Positions 1 through 12,990 of a stretch of 64,000 bases of DNA are shown in pieces. The translations under genes and the position numbers were made by a program. The notes under the pieces are model-generated. The model made no database searches. It was not told where the DNA came from and saw nothing but the letters and a program-made list of their open reading frames with translations. This DNA comes from Caprimulgus europaeus. Taxonomy: Eukaryota; Chordata; Aves; Caprimulgiformes; Caprimulgidae. Every line of letters starts with the position of its first letter. Position 1 is the first letter of the stretch. The stretch is from the NCBI GenBank assembly GCA_907165065.1, contig OU015539.1:744001-808000 (forward strand). The letters run 5' to 3'.

Positions 1-692
1 CCTGCAGTGCAAAGCCCACCATCAGCTTCTCACCTCTCAACACCACCTCAAAAACAAAAACAGAAGGGAAAAAGAGAACTGTGGATAACCCGACACAACC
101 AGGCTGCTGCAGGAAAAGCCCAGGTAAGGCAAAGGAAATCCCCGGCGTCTGCAGGCGCAGGAGATGAGTACGTGGAGGGAGGGTGAAAAATCAGGCGGAA
201 CTTGTCCCAGGGCTGACAGCTTTGAAGGAAAGCGCTCACGCTGACGAGGTGCTGACACGTGGCCTTTGCTGTATCACTCCCCAGTGAATCACTCATTAAG
301 GTTCCTTTTAATGAAGACAGGCAGAGTAGAGAGATCAGGCGAGGCCAGCACTGGAAAGGACGGGAGGTGAACAGATTGGACCACCCGAGAACTGGGAAGG
401 CTGAAGTGTACCCAGATTTTGCAGTTATTTTGAAATACCCCAGAGAACATCATCATCAGCTACTACTACACATAAAAGACGAGATATATTTAATATCACA
501 CATTTACAAAGAATTGCCTATTACAACTTAAAATAGGCTCTGCATAAAGCTGCCTACGTGACAGCGACACTAACAGCGCCCCGTAAGATGCCTATAAGTA
601 GTTTGAAAAACCAAGTCAAAAATATTTCAGGACAGCTCTGACAGTTGTGTTTTTAGAAGGAGCACAAGCTTTGCCAATCAAGTTAATCAAGG

Positions 693-695
<3 letters not shown>

Positions 696-724
<29 letters not shown>
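696..724. repeat. A-rich homopolymer tract
   Basis: About 18 A residues, one G, then 9 more A residues. No retrotransposed sequence is recognisable directly upstream, so it is recorded only as low-complexity sequence. Confidence 0.9.
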
Positions 725-3155
725 TCCAAGCCCTGCTGATCTGATTTTCCATCCATGCAAAATGCAAACTCAGTTCCTTCGCGGCAGAAGGCTGAGTCTG
801 GTAAAATATCAATCACATGTCACTTTGCTCAGATAGCTCTGGCACCATTCCTGGTTATATGGACAAAATGGAATAACAAATTATTTCCAAGACTTTATTT
901 TGAAGCACAAGGTGTAAGATTTATCTGTAGTAAATATTAAAGCTCTTCTATATATTAGAATCACACTCTTCCACAGCCGCTTTAGGAACTTCCCCCAAGC
1001 TGCTCAGTTTAAATAATTCAAGATGCACTGTGATTTCACATATTTTACATGTGCATCTGCAAAACTTTGGGATGAGAATGTCTTTTGTGTGGCCTTTGGG
1101 ACTGTCAAGGGCAGGTGCACGCCTGCCAGCTCCTCTCCATTTCACAGAGCTGTCGCTGCCACCCTCTCTCTGGATCCGGACTCCCCTTCTCCTCTCTTCA
1201 GCACATCTCCCCCCACAAAGGTTTCCATTCACTCCCAACTCTTTCGACTAGAAACTGTCAGCACAGCACCCCTGGGATCCAAAGACAACATGTTGCTACT
1301 CAACAAGCTCAAAAATTGCTTTAGGGGAGAAAAACAACAACGCAGGAAATTCAGGGAAGGGCAAGGCATTCCTTCAATAGAACATTTAATTAACCATCCT
1401 AAAAATCTGACTCTATGCAACTTCAATAACATTTTTTTTTCCCCCTTTCCATAATTTGCATCTTATTTTCCTCACCTCAGAGCATCCCTCACAACTGACA
1501 CCACAGGACCCCACCTCTGTGGCTGACTCCTGGGCGTTGCAGCTCCAGGTACTCAATCAGTTCTGATCTCCAAGAGATGTGCAGAAGAGAGACTGGATTT
1601 TAAAATTTAACAGATTTGCATGTTTATAACCTCGGCTTAAATTTACAGAAGCCTTAAACCCAGGCAGGCAAAAAAGGGCTATGCTAACAGCAAGTTCATG
1701 TCATATTTTCGAGGATGCCTGTGTCCTGACTCATCCCCAGCTGAAATACATCGGCCAGAACTACCTCTTCAAACCAAAACTGCAATCTGAAGGCATTTTC
1801 GGTTCCAGAACAAGTGTTTAAGCAGCGTGGTCCTTCAGCTGCAAACACCTACTGTTCCATGCAGTTTCAAAACTAGTAGCACATTGCTTCAGCCTCACCT
1901 TGGTCCATACAAAGCCAGTTGTCCATAAAGCCAAACATCTTTCTGGGATTTCAAGTTTCCTTCATCAGAGGTTGGGATTCCTCTTTATATTCAAAGTGCA
2001 ACAGCCATTTCAAAAGAAAACAGACTTTCTATTTCTTTATTCTCACTTTCCTACCATGACTGGAAATACCAGCAGCCTCCACACACCTCCCCAGCTGAGG
2101 ACACAGAAGATGACTTAGGCTGAGCAGTTTTCCATCAAAGAGTTTCAATCCCAATCCAGAATTCAAATCAAAGATGGACTTTACAAACTCCTGCATCCCC
2201 ACAGAACCCCTGTAACCCATCGCTCTCCTGCCCTGCACATCCCAAACCACGGTGCTGCACTGCAGAGCTTAAACCTGGAGCTGACTTTGCTGCATTTGAA
2301 TTTAGGGAATAAAAGTTCAGATATTGCTGAAGCTTAAGACATTCTCATCAAACTGAGCAGAATCCCTGCAGATCTAGAAACTCGGAGTTCCTAGCAGGGA
2401 AGAGTAAAGTTCAGGACACTCATTGCCAGCCCAGTACATAAAGATTATTGGGTGTCCATATAGGTTTTCTCAAGAAGCCAGCCCACCTGAAACCACCCCT
2501 GTAAAGTATTTTGAAGTACACACACAATTTTTTTTTTCCCCACACAAAATGCAGTATCCACCCACACCACACACACACACAGGTGCACATTCACACATCT
2601 TCTAGCAGCACAGTTATGACCAAGGCCAAGCTGCCAAGCCGAACTGAACTTACTGCAAAAGCTTTCCTCCCTCTTTTCAACGCCAGAGCACGGTGTTTGC
2701 AAATGAGTACCAGGTCAGTGAAAAAGTTCCTCTGAAAATTTCACAACTCAACTGGTTTAATGTATTAGGTCAGTCAAAAAAAATCTAGCACAACTGAATG
2801 GTGCTGCAACACCTCCTGATATCTCAAAGGAGAACAAGTTCCTTAACTCCTACGGCGGTGTTAGCACACTCACCTGTATGACGCCGTTCAGACACGGGGG
2901 TTTTGTGTTTCCTTTTTTAAAGAGCAGTTTATTAATTGATTCTCCATTAAGGAATCAGCACATGGGATACACACTCTGGGAAGGCAGCAGGGAGGAAGGT
3001 GGAAGGCAGTTACAGACTCGGGGAGTCAACACGGAGCGCGCGGGGAGCCCCAAGGCACAGTCGCACTCGTAGGAGACAGATGAGATTTCAGTCCTGAACC
3101 TGAAGTTATTAATGTCTTCAGCAGACTAGCCCAAACCTCCACCAGCCGCTAAATG

Positions 3156-3213
3156 CTTCAAGTTAATTGCTTGGTGATTACACTTTTCATTACTAAGCAA
3201 TTAGTACTTCAAG
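3156..3213. repeat. Imperfect inverted repeat (hairpin) with TAATTG/CAATTA cores
   Basis: The left arm begins CTTCAAGTTAATTGCTT and the right arm ends AAGCAATTAGTACTTCAAG. The reverse complement of the right arm matches the left with a two-base gap and a few mismatches, over about 24 bases with a short AT-rich loop. Both arms carry a homeodomain-type TAATTG core. It could be a small regulatory palindrome, a miRNA-like hairpin or a decayed transposon terminus; the sequence does not decide. Confidence 0.6.
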
Positions 3214-4397
3214 ATTTTAAGTGCCCAGCGCTGGCTCTTTCCAGAATTATCAGGAGTCCAGGCTGGGACCAGGAAACCCCATCACAGCACCCAGACCATG
3301 GCCACGTCCAGCGCCACGGCAGCCACGCTGCCCCTGGCCACGGCAGAGGCACCATCAATTCAGTTTTGCTAATGGGAGCCCAGGAAAGCAGAGGGACTCA
3401 CTCAACACCCAAGGTCCCAAGCAGAGCCAGAAGAGCCTTTCTGGTGACCAGCGGCTGGCACGATGTTGTCATCAGAAATCTGATGAGAGAAAACTCCCAA
3501 GCAAGAGGTGGATGTTGTCACACGTCTCAATACAACAACTGTGAAGTGGTATTAAAATGACAGAAACCACAAGGCAAAACCAGGCAATTCAGCCACTTTT
3601 AACCAGTAGAAGCCCCATCGCTGGAACACGAGAGCTCATTGAGCTCCCCTCAGAAGCTGGCCCAGCTCTTTCATCCTTTACCCATATCGTTAGAGGTGTA
3701 TTGAAATACACCCCTAGGTTTGATCAGTCACTGGACAGCATTAGCAGACCTGTGCTGCGAGAGATTTGTTTTACATTCACTCATTAACTTGCATTTATCT
3801 GCCCACACATGCGTGACACTGGTTGGCCATTCAGAAAGGGAGTGATTAAACACACTTAGCTTTCAAAGCAATGGGTATGAGGTTTTCAATAAGGTGAGCC
3901 ATTTAAACGACACCAAAGTACAACTGAGATTTTGCTGCATCTTGCACAGCTGGAAGAAGAAACAGATTTAAAAAAAAAAATTAAAAATCAGGAACAATTA
4001 AGAAGAATATCCAAGTCACCAGTGCAGGAGCACTAGGGTAAAAGACATGAACAGTTTAGAGCTACAGGCTGCAGGGGCTGGGGTACACTTAGACAAAATG
4101 CAAAGCCAGACCATCGTAAATCCGACCAGGGAGGCGATGGGAGAGGGATGCCTGCAGCTGCAAGAGCTGCCAGCTGAAGCGGAGCCAAAGTGGCAGCGGG
4201 AGACGCTCGCAGCTACCGGTCAAACGGCGGAAGAACTGGGAGAAAGTTTCCAGGAGCTGCTGGAAGACAGAAGAAAGCAGCAGCCAGCTCTGCGTCCCCG
4301 AGCCGTGCCCAGCCGGGGACGGGTAAACAGCTGATAAGGAGGTACCTGCTGCACAGCCCTGCTCTGCCAGCCAGAACCCCACCGCGTGCCTCGCCTT

Positions 4398-4742
4398 CCT
4401 GGGGAAAAGGAGGCTGAGGGGAGACCTTCTCGCTCTACAACCACCCAGAAGGAGGGTGTAGAGAGGTGGGATCAGTCTCTTCTCCCAGGTAACAAGTGAT
4501 AGAACAAGGAAATTACCTCAAGTTGCACCAGGGGAGGTTTAGATTAGATCTGAGGAAGAATTTCTTCACAGAAAGGGCAGTCAAGCATTGGCACAGGCTG
4601 CCCAGAGAGGTGGTGGAGTCACCTTCCCTGGTGGGATTTAACAGACAGGCAGACAAGGTGCTGAGGGACAGGGGTTAGAGGTGGAGTTGGTAGTGTTGGA
4701 CTCGATCTTAAAGGTCTTTCCCAACCACTATGATTCTGTATG
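4398..4742 (+). mobile_element. CR1 LINE 3' fragment
   Basis: This matches the 3' part of avian CR1: the GGAGGCTGAGGGGAGACCTT block, then GAAGAATTTCTTCACAGAAA, GGCTGCCCAGAGAGGTGGTG, and the terminal GTTGGACTCGATCTTAAAGG ending in GATTCTGTATG. It is 5'-truncated, as is usual for CR1, and is inserted in the sense direction of the plus strand. It encodes no intact protein. Confidence 0.93.
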
Positions 4743-6234
4743 CGGTCCCAGCCCCAGGGTCAACTCCCAGCCCTGATGCCCACCTCCCACAGCCAGCTTT
4801 GCTGCTGGCAGTCCAGATCCCTGGAGATTTGATCCAGAGAGGATCTGATGCTGGACAACAGCTGCAGAGAGCTCCGAGCTGAGGAGTTTCTGCCTCATAT
4901 TGCAGTTCCGAGGCACCAGGATACAATATCCCCCCGGATACCAGCGCTTCAGCTCCTGCTTCAGCTATTTGTCACAGTAAAACATGTTAAGCCCAAGCGT
5001 GCTAGCAGCATTCTTTAACTAAAATGACAGATAATATCTCGTTTTAGAGCTCCAAAGCGAGAACCTCGCTACTCATTTCAATAAGCAAGATAAACATTTT
5101 GGTTAATGGTTGTATTAACAGGCAGAAATACACTTCTCTTCAGAAAGCAAGGCAGGCTAACAATTCTGGCTTCTGCAGAATTTAGACTCTCAATTACAGA
5201 AAAAAATCCTTTAAATGGGGAAAAAACCTCATTTCTTCTAAACAGAAACTAAGGGCAAATTCTGCCTTCGAGTCTCCAGCCTACTGTGGGGCTTCCCACC
5301 CTGCTTACACCTTCCCACTCAGTGTGGGAGCACCAGCAGAGCAGAGGAATGCTCCTCAGAGCCCTGTGGACACAGAACATGTCACAAGTCCTGTCAAGTC
5401 TCTGCTGTGGTTGACACGATGTGCTGGTGGGGTCTGCAAAAGGGGACCAACACCAACAAACCTGGGTGGCCCTATGCTCAGTCCGACCTTGAGCTGGTAA
5501 GTGTCTGGAAATTCTCAGGCCCTGGATAAGAGATGAACCCTCAGGGAATGGCAGCACCTTCAGCTGGTTTGAGGGATCAGAAGCCAATATCCAAATATTC
5601 ACCCGCTTTCCTGCTCCTCAGGCAATGCTTATCACCACCCCTGCCCTCCAAACCAGCGCAGAAACACACTCGTGTGCAGCACTGAGATGCTTTGTTGCTC
5701 TTTTAACATGACCAGGACACTGATCTTCAATTTACCCAAAGACTTTTAATTTTTTTAGGGTTTTTTTTGGCATGGGGGTCTAAATATACACATAAAAACT
5801 CCTCTGGGTAGAACAGGGAGAAAGCTTTTACAGCTTGCTCTGCTTATCTGGGGAGCTGGACAGGTTTTTATACAGCTGCACAAGTTTTCCAGCCTGCTAG
5901 AAAGGAAAGAAAATCAGGATCACACTATACAAACCCACGATCTATATGGGAAAGTCTAAAGCTCCAAGAGCTGCAATGGGACCTCAGGGGCAGCACCTGA
6001 AGCCACTTTCCTCTTTTTTTTTTTAGTTTTACATGGACTCTGTTTCATTTACACACAGCACAGGCTCCTCCCATAAGAACTATCTGACCTTCAAGCGCTC
6101 TAAACACTGCTCTACACAGGGTTATTACAACTAACTAGGTTTTAATCACATTTAAGTACCAAAAAGTAAAAATCCTGCTGTTGCACTTGCTTCCCTGCCC
6201 CTCCATGGTCCATTTCTCACCGTTGCCTCCGATG

Positions 6235-6248
6235 GTTTCCTTGGAAAC
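6235..6248. promoter_or_regulatory. X-box-like palindrome (RFX-type site candidate)
   Basis: GTTTCCTTGGAAAC is a perfect 6+2+6 inverted repeat resembling the RFX X-box GTTNCC-N-GGNAAC arrangement. A half-site-like GTTGCC lies a few bases upstream and a POU-like ATATGCAAG follows directly. The clustering suggests an intronic enhancer element, but this is motif similarity only. Confidence 0.35.
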
Positions 6249-9200
6249 ATATGCAAGCTTCAATTGGATTGCCATTCACTTAGTGGGCAGATGGAGTTTG
6301 GAACAGCCCAGGGCCTGAAATTCAAGGCTGAGCCTTGGGATAAGTCATCTCATCCATACAAAACCCCCCCCAAAGCTCCCCAAACCCCCAAACTTTGTGG
6401 AAAGGTTAAGGATCACCTAATTATTCAGTAATGAGCTTGGAGGTGGCATCTCGGGGAAGGTCAGCGATTGCCCATTGTGTCTGCATGAAAGCATCGGGCT
6501 GAGCACGCGACAACATTTGTGTTCGGGGGGAAGGATTTAATTTTTGTTAGGCACAGAGAAAACAGAAGAGTTTTTAAGCTCATTAATGGTTTCAGGCAGG
6601 ACAACTGATGCAAATCCCACGTTTTGCTGAGCGCAGACAGTGCATCACTACCTGGGAAGGGCTCTTACCCGCTCGGTTATTGTGCCCCTTGCCTTAAAAA
6701 CTTCGGTGCTAGGCTGGTTATTGCTAAAGACTGACACAGAGCTGCAGCCCCTTCCTCCCCAGCACCCAGACAGGCAGCTTTATCATCACACCTTTACAGC
6801 GCCAGAGGTGTCAGAATTGCCATTCCAGCAAAGCTGGTAATTTATTCTCAAGTGGGAATTATTCCCGAGCTCTGGAAATGGCAAGAAATGAAAATGGCTT
6901 TTTTTTGGTTTTTTGAAGGCTGGCTGAACAGCGCTTTCCCACCACCGTCCCCTCTAACAGGACTGAAAAGGATTCACCTCTTTGCAACCAAAACACAGGA
7001 AGGACAGCAGAAATCCCAAATAACTGCATTCCTAGGGATCTTGCATGAAATCCAGCATCTGAGAAAGGGAGAGACGAGGTGACAGGGCTCTGGTGAGGGA
7101 AGGGGGGGCAGACAGCAGTCACTGCACATTCTGCCTGGCCGGGCGCTCACCCAGCACGTGCTTCGTTACTGCACACACCACCTCTAGATAACGAGGGATG
7201 GGCGAGAGAGTCGGGGTTACCAAGTGATTCTTTAGGGTACAAAACCCCAAAACACCTGGTTCACTTCCACCACTCGGGCAATTTGCTGAAATCCAAGGAA
7301 TTCCCAGTTTGGGATCTACCTGCCTGAGGTGTCAGGATTTTCATACCTGTCCTGTCACCTGATTTAGGTTTAGAAGAGATTTTTCTTAAAATCTCTTTTT
7401 CACTGTCTACATGTGATTCGAGCTGCCAAATCTTTTTCCTCTGCTATCTTGCTCACCTTGGAGATGTCTGCTGTGTCTCCTCACTCTGAGCCACCGCCAA
7501 CCTTGCTTTCTTGAACCAACTCTGACTGAGCTAGACAAACAAAGAAACAAAACCAAACCCGTCTCTTCCATCTGTTTTGGGGAGTTTTTTAAATTAAAAA
7601 AACCCAAACCCTCCTGCTGCCCAGTAGCTTCCCTCACAAGCCCCCACCTTCCCCCTCCTTCCACACCGTCCCCGTTTATCAAGACGTGATTGTTGGTGCT
7701 TCCTTCTCACAGCCCGCGTCCCCCCGGTGCCTCTCCATCCTCCCTCCGCAGACGGAGATGCTCAACGCCCCTCTCCACCCCCGGCGCCAAAGCCTTTTCC
7801 TTTTTATGGCATTCCCAAACCTAAAATCAGCCAGAACGTGCTCACTCTGCCAACTGCCCTCACACAGCAAACGAGCACGAACACCCTCGCAGGGCAGCGA
7901 GCCCCCTCCATTTTAGGGTCTCACGCTCTTTAGTTTCACTAAGAACTTCCCCAGCGAGGATTCGGCACCAGAGGTGCTTCCCCGCAGCACAGCCTTCCCC
8001 TTCCAGCCTGCAAAAGTCAACTCCATCAGCCTTTTCCCCCTTTTCCCATTGTTTTCCTGCGGACTGCAGCCGGTCCCAGGTACCCTGCGGGCGCTGAAGC
8101 CGGCGGGAAGGCGGGCGGGAGGAGGCTGCCGTGCTGCGGGAGGCAGGCGCACGCTCCCGGCTCTGGCGCGTTACACAGGCCACGGCCAGGAACAATAGAG
8201 AGCCACGCACGGTGCGGGGATGAAGCAGCACAGTTCAGCGATGCCCACGGGTCTCGATGCTTCTCGAGCACCGTGATTTTATTTAAAGGATGATAATTCA
8301 GATACCAAGAGGAAAAAAAAATAAGCAGCCAGCAAAACTGTTTTATTCAAATGGATGCTAGGAAAATGCCTCCTTTTTATTTCCAAGAGCATCATAAATA
8401 ATTTGAAATATTGATACACGTGCAGTCACTAAAAGCCAAGATTTTTCATTTAAAAAAAAAACCAAAACAAGCCTGCTGAGCTGGGCAAGCTGTACAGTTT
8501 CAAAGCTGAGCACGAGAAAGCCTTTCAAAAAACTGCTTCAAGAACAATGGGTGCCAGCAAGCACTCCTGTGATGTGGCTTACAAAGGGGAAAAATAAATA
8601 AATATAAAAATCATCATTTTCTTGTTTAGTCACATCTTTGTTCACGAGAACTGGGACACGAGGAAGACAGCAACTGGCAGCTCTGAACCGACACATCACC
8701 TTCTTCCTGAACACGACACGTTTCACATGAATCCCACGCTCTTCGATGCCAAAACCGCTCCAGCTGGGCCAGGCGGGAGCTCACCTGCTTCACCTGCCGC
8801 TTCCAGGAGCGTTTCCATCCGCGACACAGGGCAGCACCCAGATCGGCACCACCTCGGGGGTCAAAACCCCACCTGGGCTGTGCCACTGTGCTTTTGGGAG
8901 GGGAAGGGACAGCCTGGACACACACTGCCACTCACCAGCACGACAAGCTGCCACCCTGCCAGTGCCACCAGACTCCTGTCACGGTGCTCGGCCGCACGTG
9001 CTGTGGTGAACACCGCTCTGGAAGGAGAGCTCCAAAACCAAGGGCTGCAGGCAGCCCTCCGCCAGAATCCAGCCGAGCAGCGGCAATGAAGAGGCACCGA
9101 TAATCTAAGTCAGATTTTTTTGTTAAAGGTGATAAAGCGACGTTCCCAGCTGTGGCACACGTGAAACATACCGACGTGAGGCCCCGAGCACGCCGCGCTC

Positions 9201-10755
9201 TCGAGTGACACACGTTCCTCCCCATCTCCACAGGCGTTTATCTGCTGCCAAGGGCACAGCCCGGACAGCTCGGTGCCACCCGACACACCGGGAAATCTGT
9301 TCCCACCGGGAAATGCATTCCCACGGCTTTCTAACGGCTCCAGGACACAGACGTTCGGTCCCCCACCGCCGAGAGGCCGCGTCACACTGGCCGAAGCAGC
9401 GAGCAGCCACGCACCAAAGAACCCAGGCACAACTCAGAAGTGTCCCTCATCTTATTTCTGGCTCACATGGAGTTAATAACCACACTCTTTCTATGAAAAA
9501 TTTAACGAAATTCAATGGACATCAGCAATTAGCTGGAAATGGGGTAAATAACCGCTCCTCCAGAGAACTGCCCCTCCTCTTCAGCCACGGTGCACCAGAA
9601 CCGAGGAGCAGCACTGCTGTCCCCACCTGAGGGGCTCCCACTGGGGCCAAACTCGAAATATGTTTTGGAAATTCTATTACTGCCACGTTGGTAGCTCAGA
9701 GATGTTCTGAAGAAGCAGCTGGGGTTGCTCCCTGCACTCAGCTGACCACACTTCCCACATCTCACCAGCTCCCCATCCTCTCTCCCATTTTGTGCAGGTT
9801 TCCACCCACACTGCAGGAGAAACAACACGGAACAGACAAATCCGATTCCAATGCCAAAGATATTGACAGGGGACAGACAGGTGGAAAATTAGTTAATTTT
9901 AAATCAGATTTACATCTTTGGTTTAACTTTAACAATAACATCAGTCCCTCATTTTTCTTTATAGCAAGATAAAGATCTCTATTGTCCTGCTCTTCCAAAG
10001 GAAGATTATTTTTTCTACTCTCATGTGAAATATCACTGCGATTCTACTCTATTCTGCTTTTTTATAATAAAGCTTCATGCTAGAACATCAAGTCTGGACA
10101 GTAACTGGATAGAGGCCTATTGCATTGTCCCATGCAATCCCATTTATTTCTGTCTTAAGAAATAAAACCGGTAGTATTATATTTAAGTGCATTTTCCCCA
10201 TTTAAGGAATATCAGTGGCCAGTACAGGGGTTTCAAACACAAAAGTTTAGAGGGTTAAATCGTAATGGTCTTGCTCCAGATAACTCCTTCACTCCAGCAC
10301 CAGTCTGGCCAGGACTTTGTTGTTGTTGTCATTAAGAAACATGTCTTTGGTCCAAATGAGAAAGGAGATTGCTGTGCTGGGCAGCTCTGAGTATGTCTGA
10401 AGAAAACCCCTCTGCCCACGCTGGAGCAGGGGCATGATCCTTCCCGAGCATCATCCCCCTTTTTTCTCTCCTTAAATACAGTTTACATCCAGAAGCTCAG
10501 AATGCTCCCCAGCCTTCACACTCAGAGGAAATATCTGAAGAGAGACACAAATCTGCAGCTGCAAATACAACCAGTTTACTCACAGCTCCCCTCCGAGCTG
10601 CCTGGAGCGCGTCCGAAAGCCGTCGGATGCGGAGCTGAGCCCCGGGACGATGACGCTTCCCCGGCCGTGGCACACACGGACACCCTGCCCCGTGACAGCC
10701 CACGGCACAAAGCACACAGTGTGTTTGAAGCTATTTTTAGGTTTTTTACTACTTT

Positions 10756-10769
10756 GGGGGGGGGGGGGG
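10756..10769 (+). repeat. G14 homopolymer run
   Basis: Fourteen consecutive G residues. The roughly 180 bases that follow have unusual composition for this region, with CpG dinucleotides in otherwise AT-moderate DNA. Runs like this are hard for some sequencing chemistries, so base accuracy here is doubtful. Confidence 0.9.
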
Positions 10770-12687
10770 TATTTTTCAGTTTTTCTATTTCCCAGTTATC
10801 CGAATTGCCGACTCATCCATTATTAACAATATGATGGTTGTGACTTAATTAGTTCGGCTGGTTGGGCACGAAGTGGGGGTTGTTCCCGTCGTTAGTTCCA
10901 CGGGCTGTATCGTCGTGGTTAAGTGAGTCTTAGATGGGGCAAAAAAAAGCCCTGCACAGCTCCTTTTGGATGCAGCATTCACACATCTGAGCAGACCTCC
11001 CTATTTTTGCAGCACCAGATATAACCATTCATTCATTTTCTCGTGATCTGAACCTAACGCCAGCCAGCCAGCCTGCCTCTGCCGAGGATTTCTAATTATT
11101 TTTCAATTGTTTACTTTGGATAGATTTCCAGCTCAGGGCTTATTTCAGGGCTGTGGTACTATTAGAAAAGCATTTGCTGAAGGGTGTATTTCCCCCAAAT
11201 AATCACCAAGCGCTATCTAAATCGGATATCCACAGCCTGTACCAGCACACGTGTCCCGCGGTCCCTGCAGCCCCCGAAACCACACAGTGGCAATTAACAC
11301 CATCACAGCAAACAACATTAGCTTATGTGTGCTGCCCAGAGAGGTTAAAACAACCCAAATAAATAAAAAGGCTGTCAGGCTGGAGACAGACAGGGGATGC
11401 AGATGACGGGCAAGGACAGAGCACCAACATTAGACTAACTGATAGAGTTTGACAAGAAAACCTCAGTGGCTTCTGAAATCACATTTCTGCCACAGGACCA
11501 AGGTTGTGACTGTTTTTCCCCCAAATGCTACATTTCTAAGTGGCATTATATTGCTCTGTGCAATTGTCACCATCAACCCAGCAAACCCACTGCCAACACA
11601 GAGCATCCAGAAAGGACCCACTCTCACGAGCCCGAGGGATTTATGCCCACCCACAGGTTTGGTGTTTTCCAGCTGATTTTACACCTATGGGCGACGTGAC
11701 ACTTCCCCGTGGCAGCAATTGTGTTCTGCTGGAGAACAGCAGTTGGGAAGCCTGTGCTGCTGCTCCATTTGAAATGCTGCATTGAATTCATTAGGAAAAC
11801 AAACAGAAATCAATGTTTAAATCCCAAAATGTCCTGTTAAATCAGACTAACACACAGTTTCCTATCACAAGCAAATATTTAGACAGTTCCAGACGAAGCT
11901 CGAGAACGATTCAGGTAGCCAGGACATGACAAACATGAAGGATGGCTGGGGATGAATATGCTAGCAGGGTATTTCTGTTAAAGCGATCAGCAGCGTGCTG
12001 GTATTTAAATCACATTAAGATTTCAAAAGCATCAGTCTATCATACAGTTCATGTCACCCTACTCCTCACCACTGTGAGGACTGGAAACCTTAAAATAAAA
12101 CCCCGAGACCCCAGAACAGAGTCCTGCCACCACAGCACCAAAGATCACCCCGAGCCCGCCCGTCTGGAGCGAGTGCTTTCTAATTGTGGCAAACTGATGG
12201 ACAGATCAATTAACCCGGCTAGCAAAAGCCCAGAAAAGCCTTTCGCTTTGAGGTTCGCCTGCTCCTGACAATGATGACTTCAGATGGAGAGCGAGCACGA
12301 GGGGCAGCTGTATTCTTTAAAACAAAACCAGAACCTTTCTTCAGATAAGCACTCGTGGAGAGGGGAGGGGGGGGAGAAAAAAGAGAAGGCAAACAGAATA
12401 GATCCCAAACACACGTATTTTTCAAGTTTTTGTGGCTGCTCGTTTGAAAGAGAGGGGGTCCCCACGACTCTCCGTGCTGGGCCACCGGCATCCCCGTGTT
12501 GGTGGCCGTCTGTCGAGCAGTAGCCCGGAGAGCACTTGCCAGTCTGCTGGGATCTGCCCAGTCACATGCGCTGGCTCCTTGTAGAAGCAGCTGGAAAAGA
12601 AGGAGCCAGCGGAGCTGCCTCCATTAGGAGCCACCGCTACACAAAAGGAGAAGAGGAAACAAGCCCTGAGCCACCCGAGCCGGGGAA

Positions 12688-12771
12688 GAGAGGTGGCCAG
12701 GGCCAGGGAGAGGTGACCAGGGGAGGGGAGAGGTGGCCAGGGCCAGGGCAGAGGTGGCCAGGGCCAGGGGA
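12688..12771. repeat. Short G-rich minisatellite, about 4 copies of 20-21 bp
   Basis: Consecutive variants of GAGGTGGCCAGGGCCAGGG, the second diverged to GAGGTGACCAGGGGAGGGG. It lies a few hundred bases from the CpG island. Confidence 0.85.
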
Positions 12772-12956
12772 CACACACGGCGAGGGCATCCCAGAGGGGA
12801 CCAAGGTGATTAAAACACGATGAAAATTAACACTCCCCCGCCGTCCCCCAAAGAGGCTCGATGTCACCTGCGCCCCGCAGCCCACGCACCATCACCGACA
12901 CCTCACGGGAACGATGAGAAACTCGAGGAACTCACCCGCTCCGTTACCGGCCGATC

Positions 12957-12990
12957 GGGCGGGGGGGGTGGGGGGGTGGGGCTGGGGGGA
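12957..12990 (+). other. G-quadruplex-prone G-run cluster
   Basis: Runs of about 8, 7, 4 and 6 G residues are separated by loops of one or two bases (T, T, CT). This fits the intramolecular quadruplex pattern with very short loops. It sits at the edge of the CpG island, on the strand that would be template for a minus-strand gene, so the transcript would be C-rich. Confidence 0.75.

Noticed and set aside
7860-8231. Minus-strand 123-codon frame starting with a signal-peptide-like segment in a CpG-richer patch
   Set aside because: The hydrophobic start is short, the rest is basic low-complexity sequence, and no promoter or splice structure supports it.
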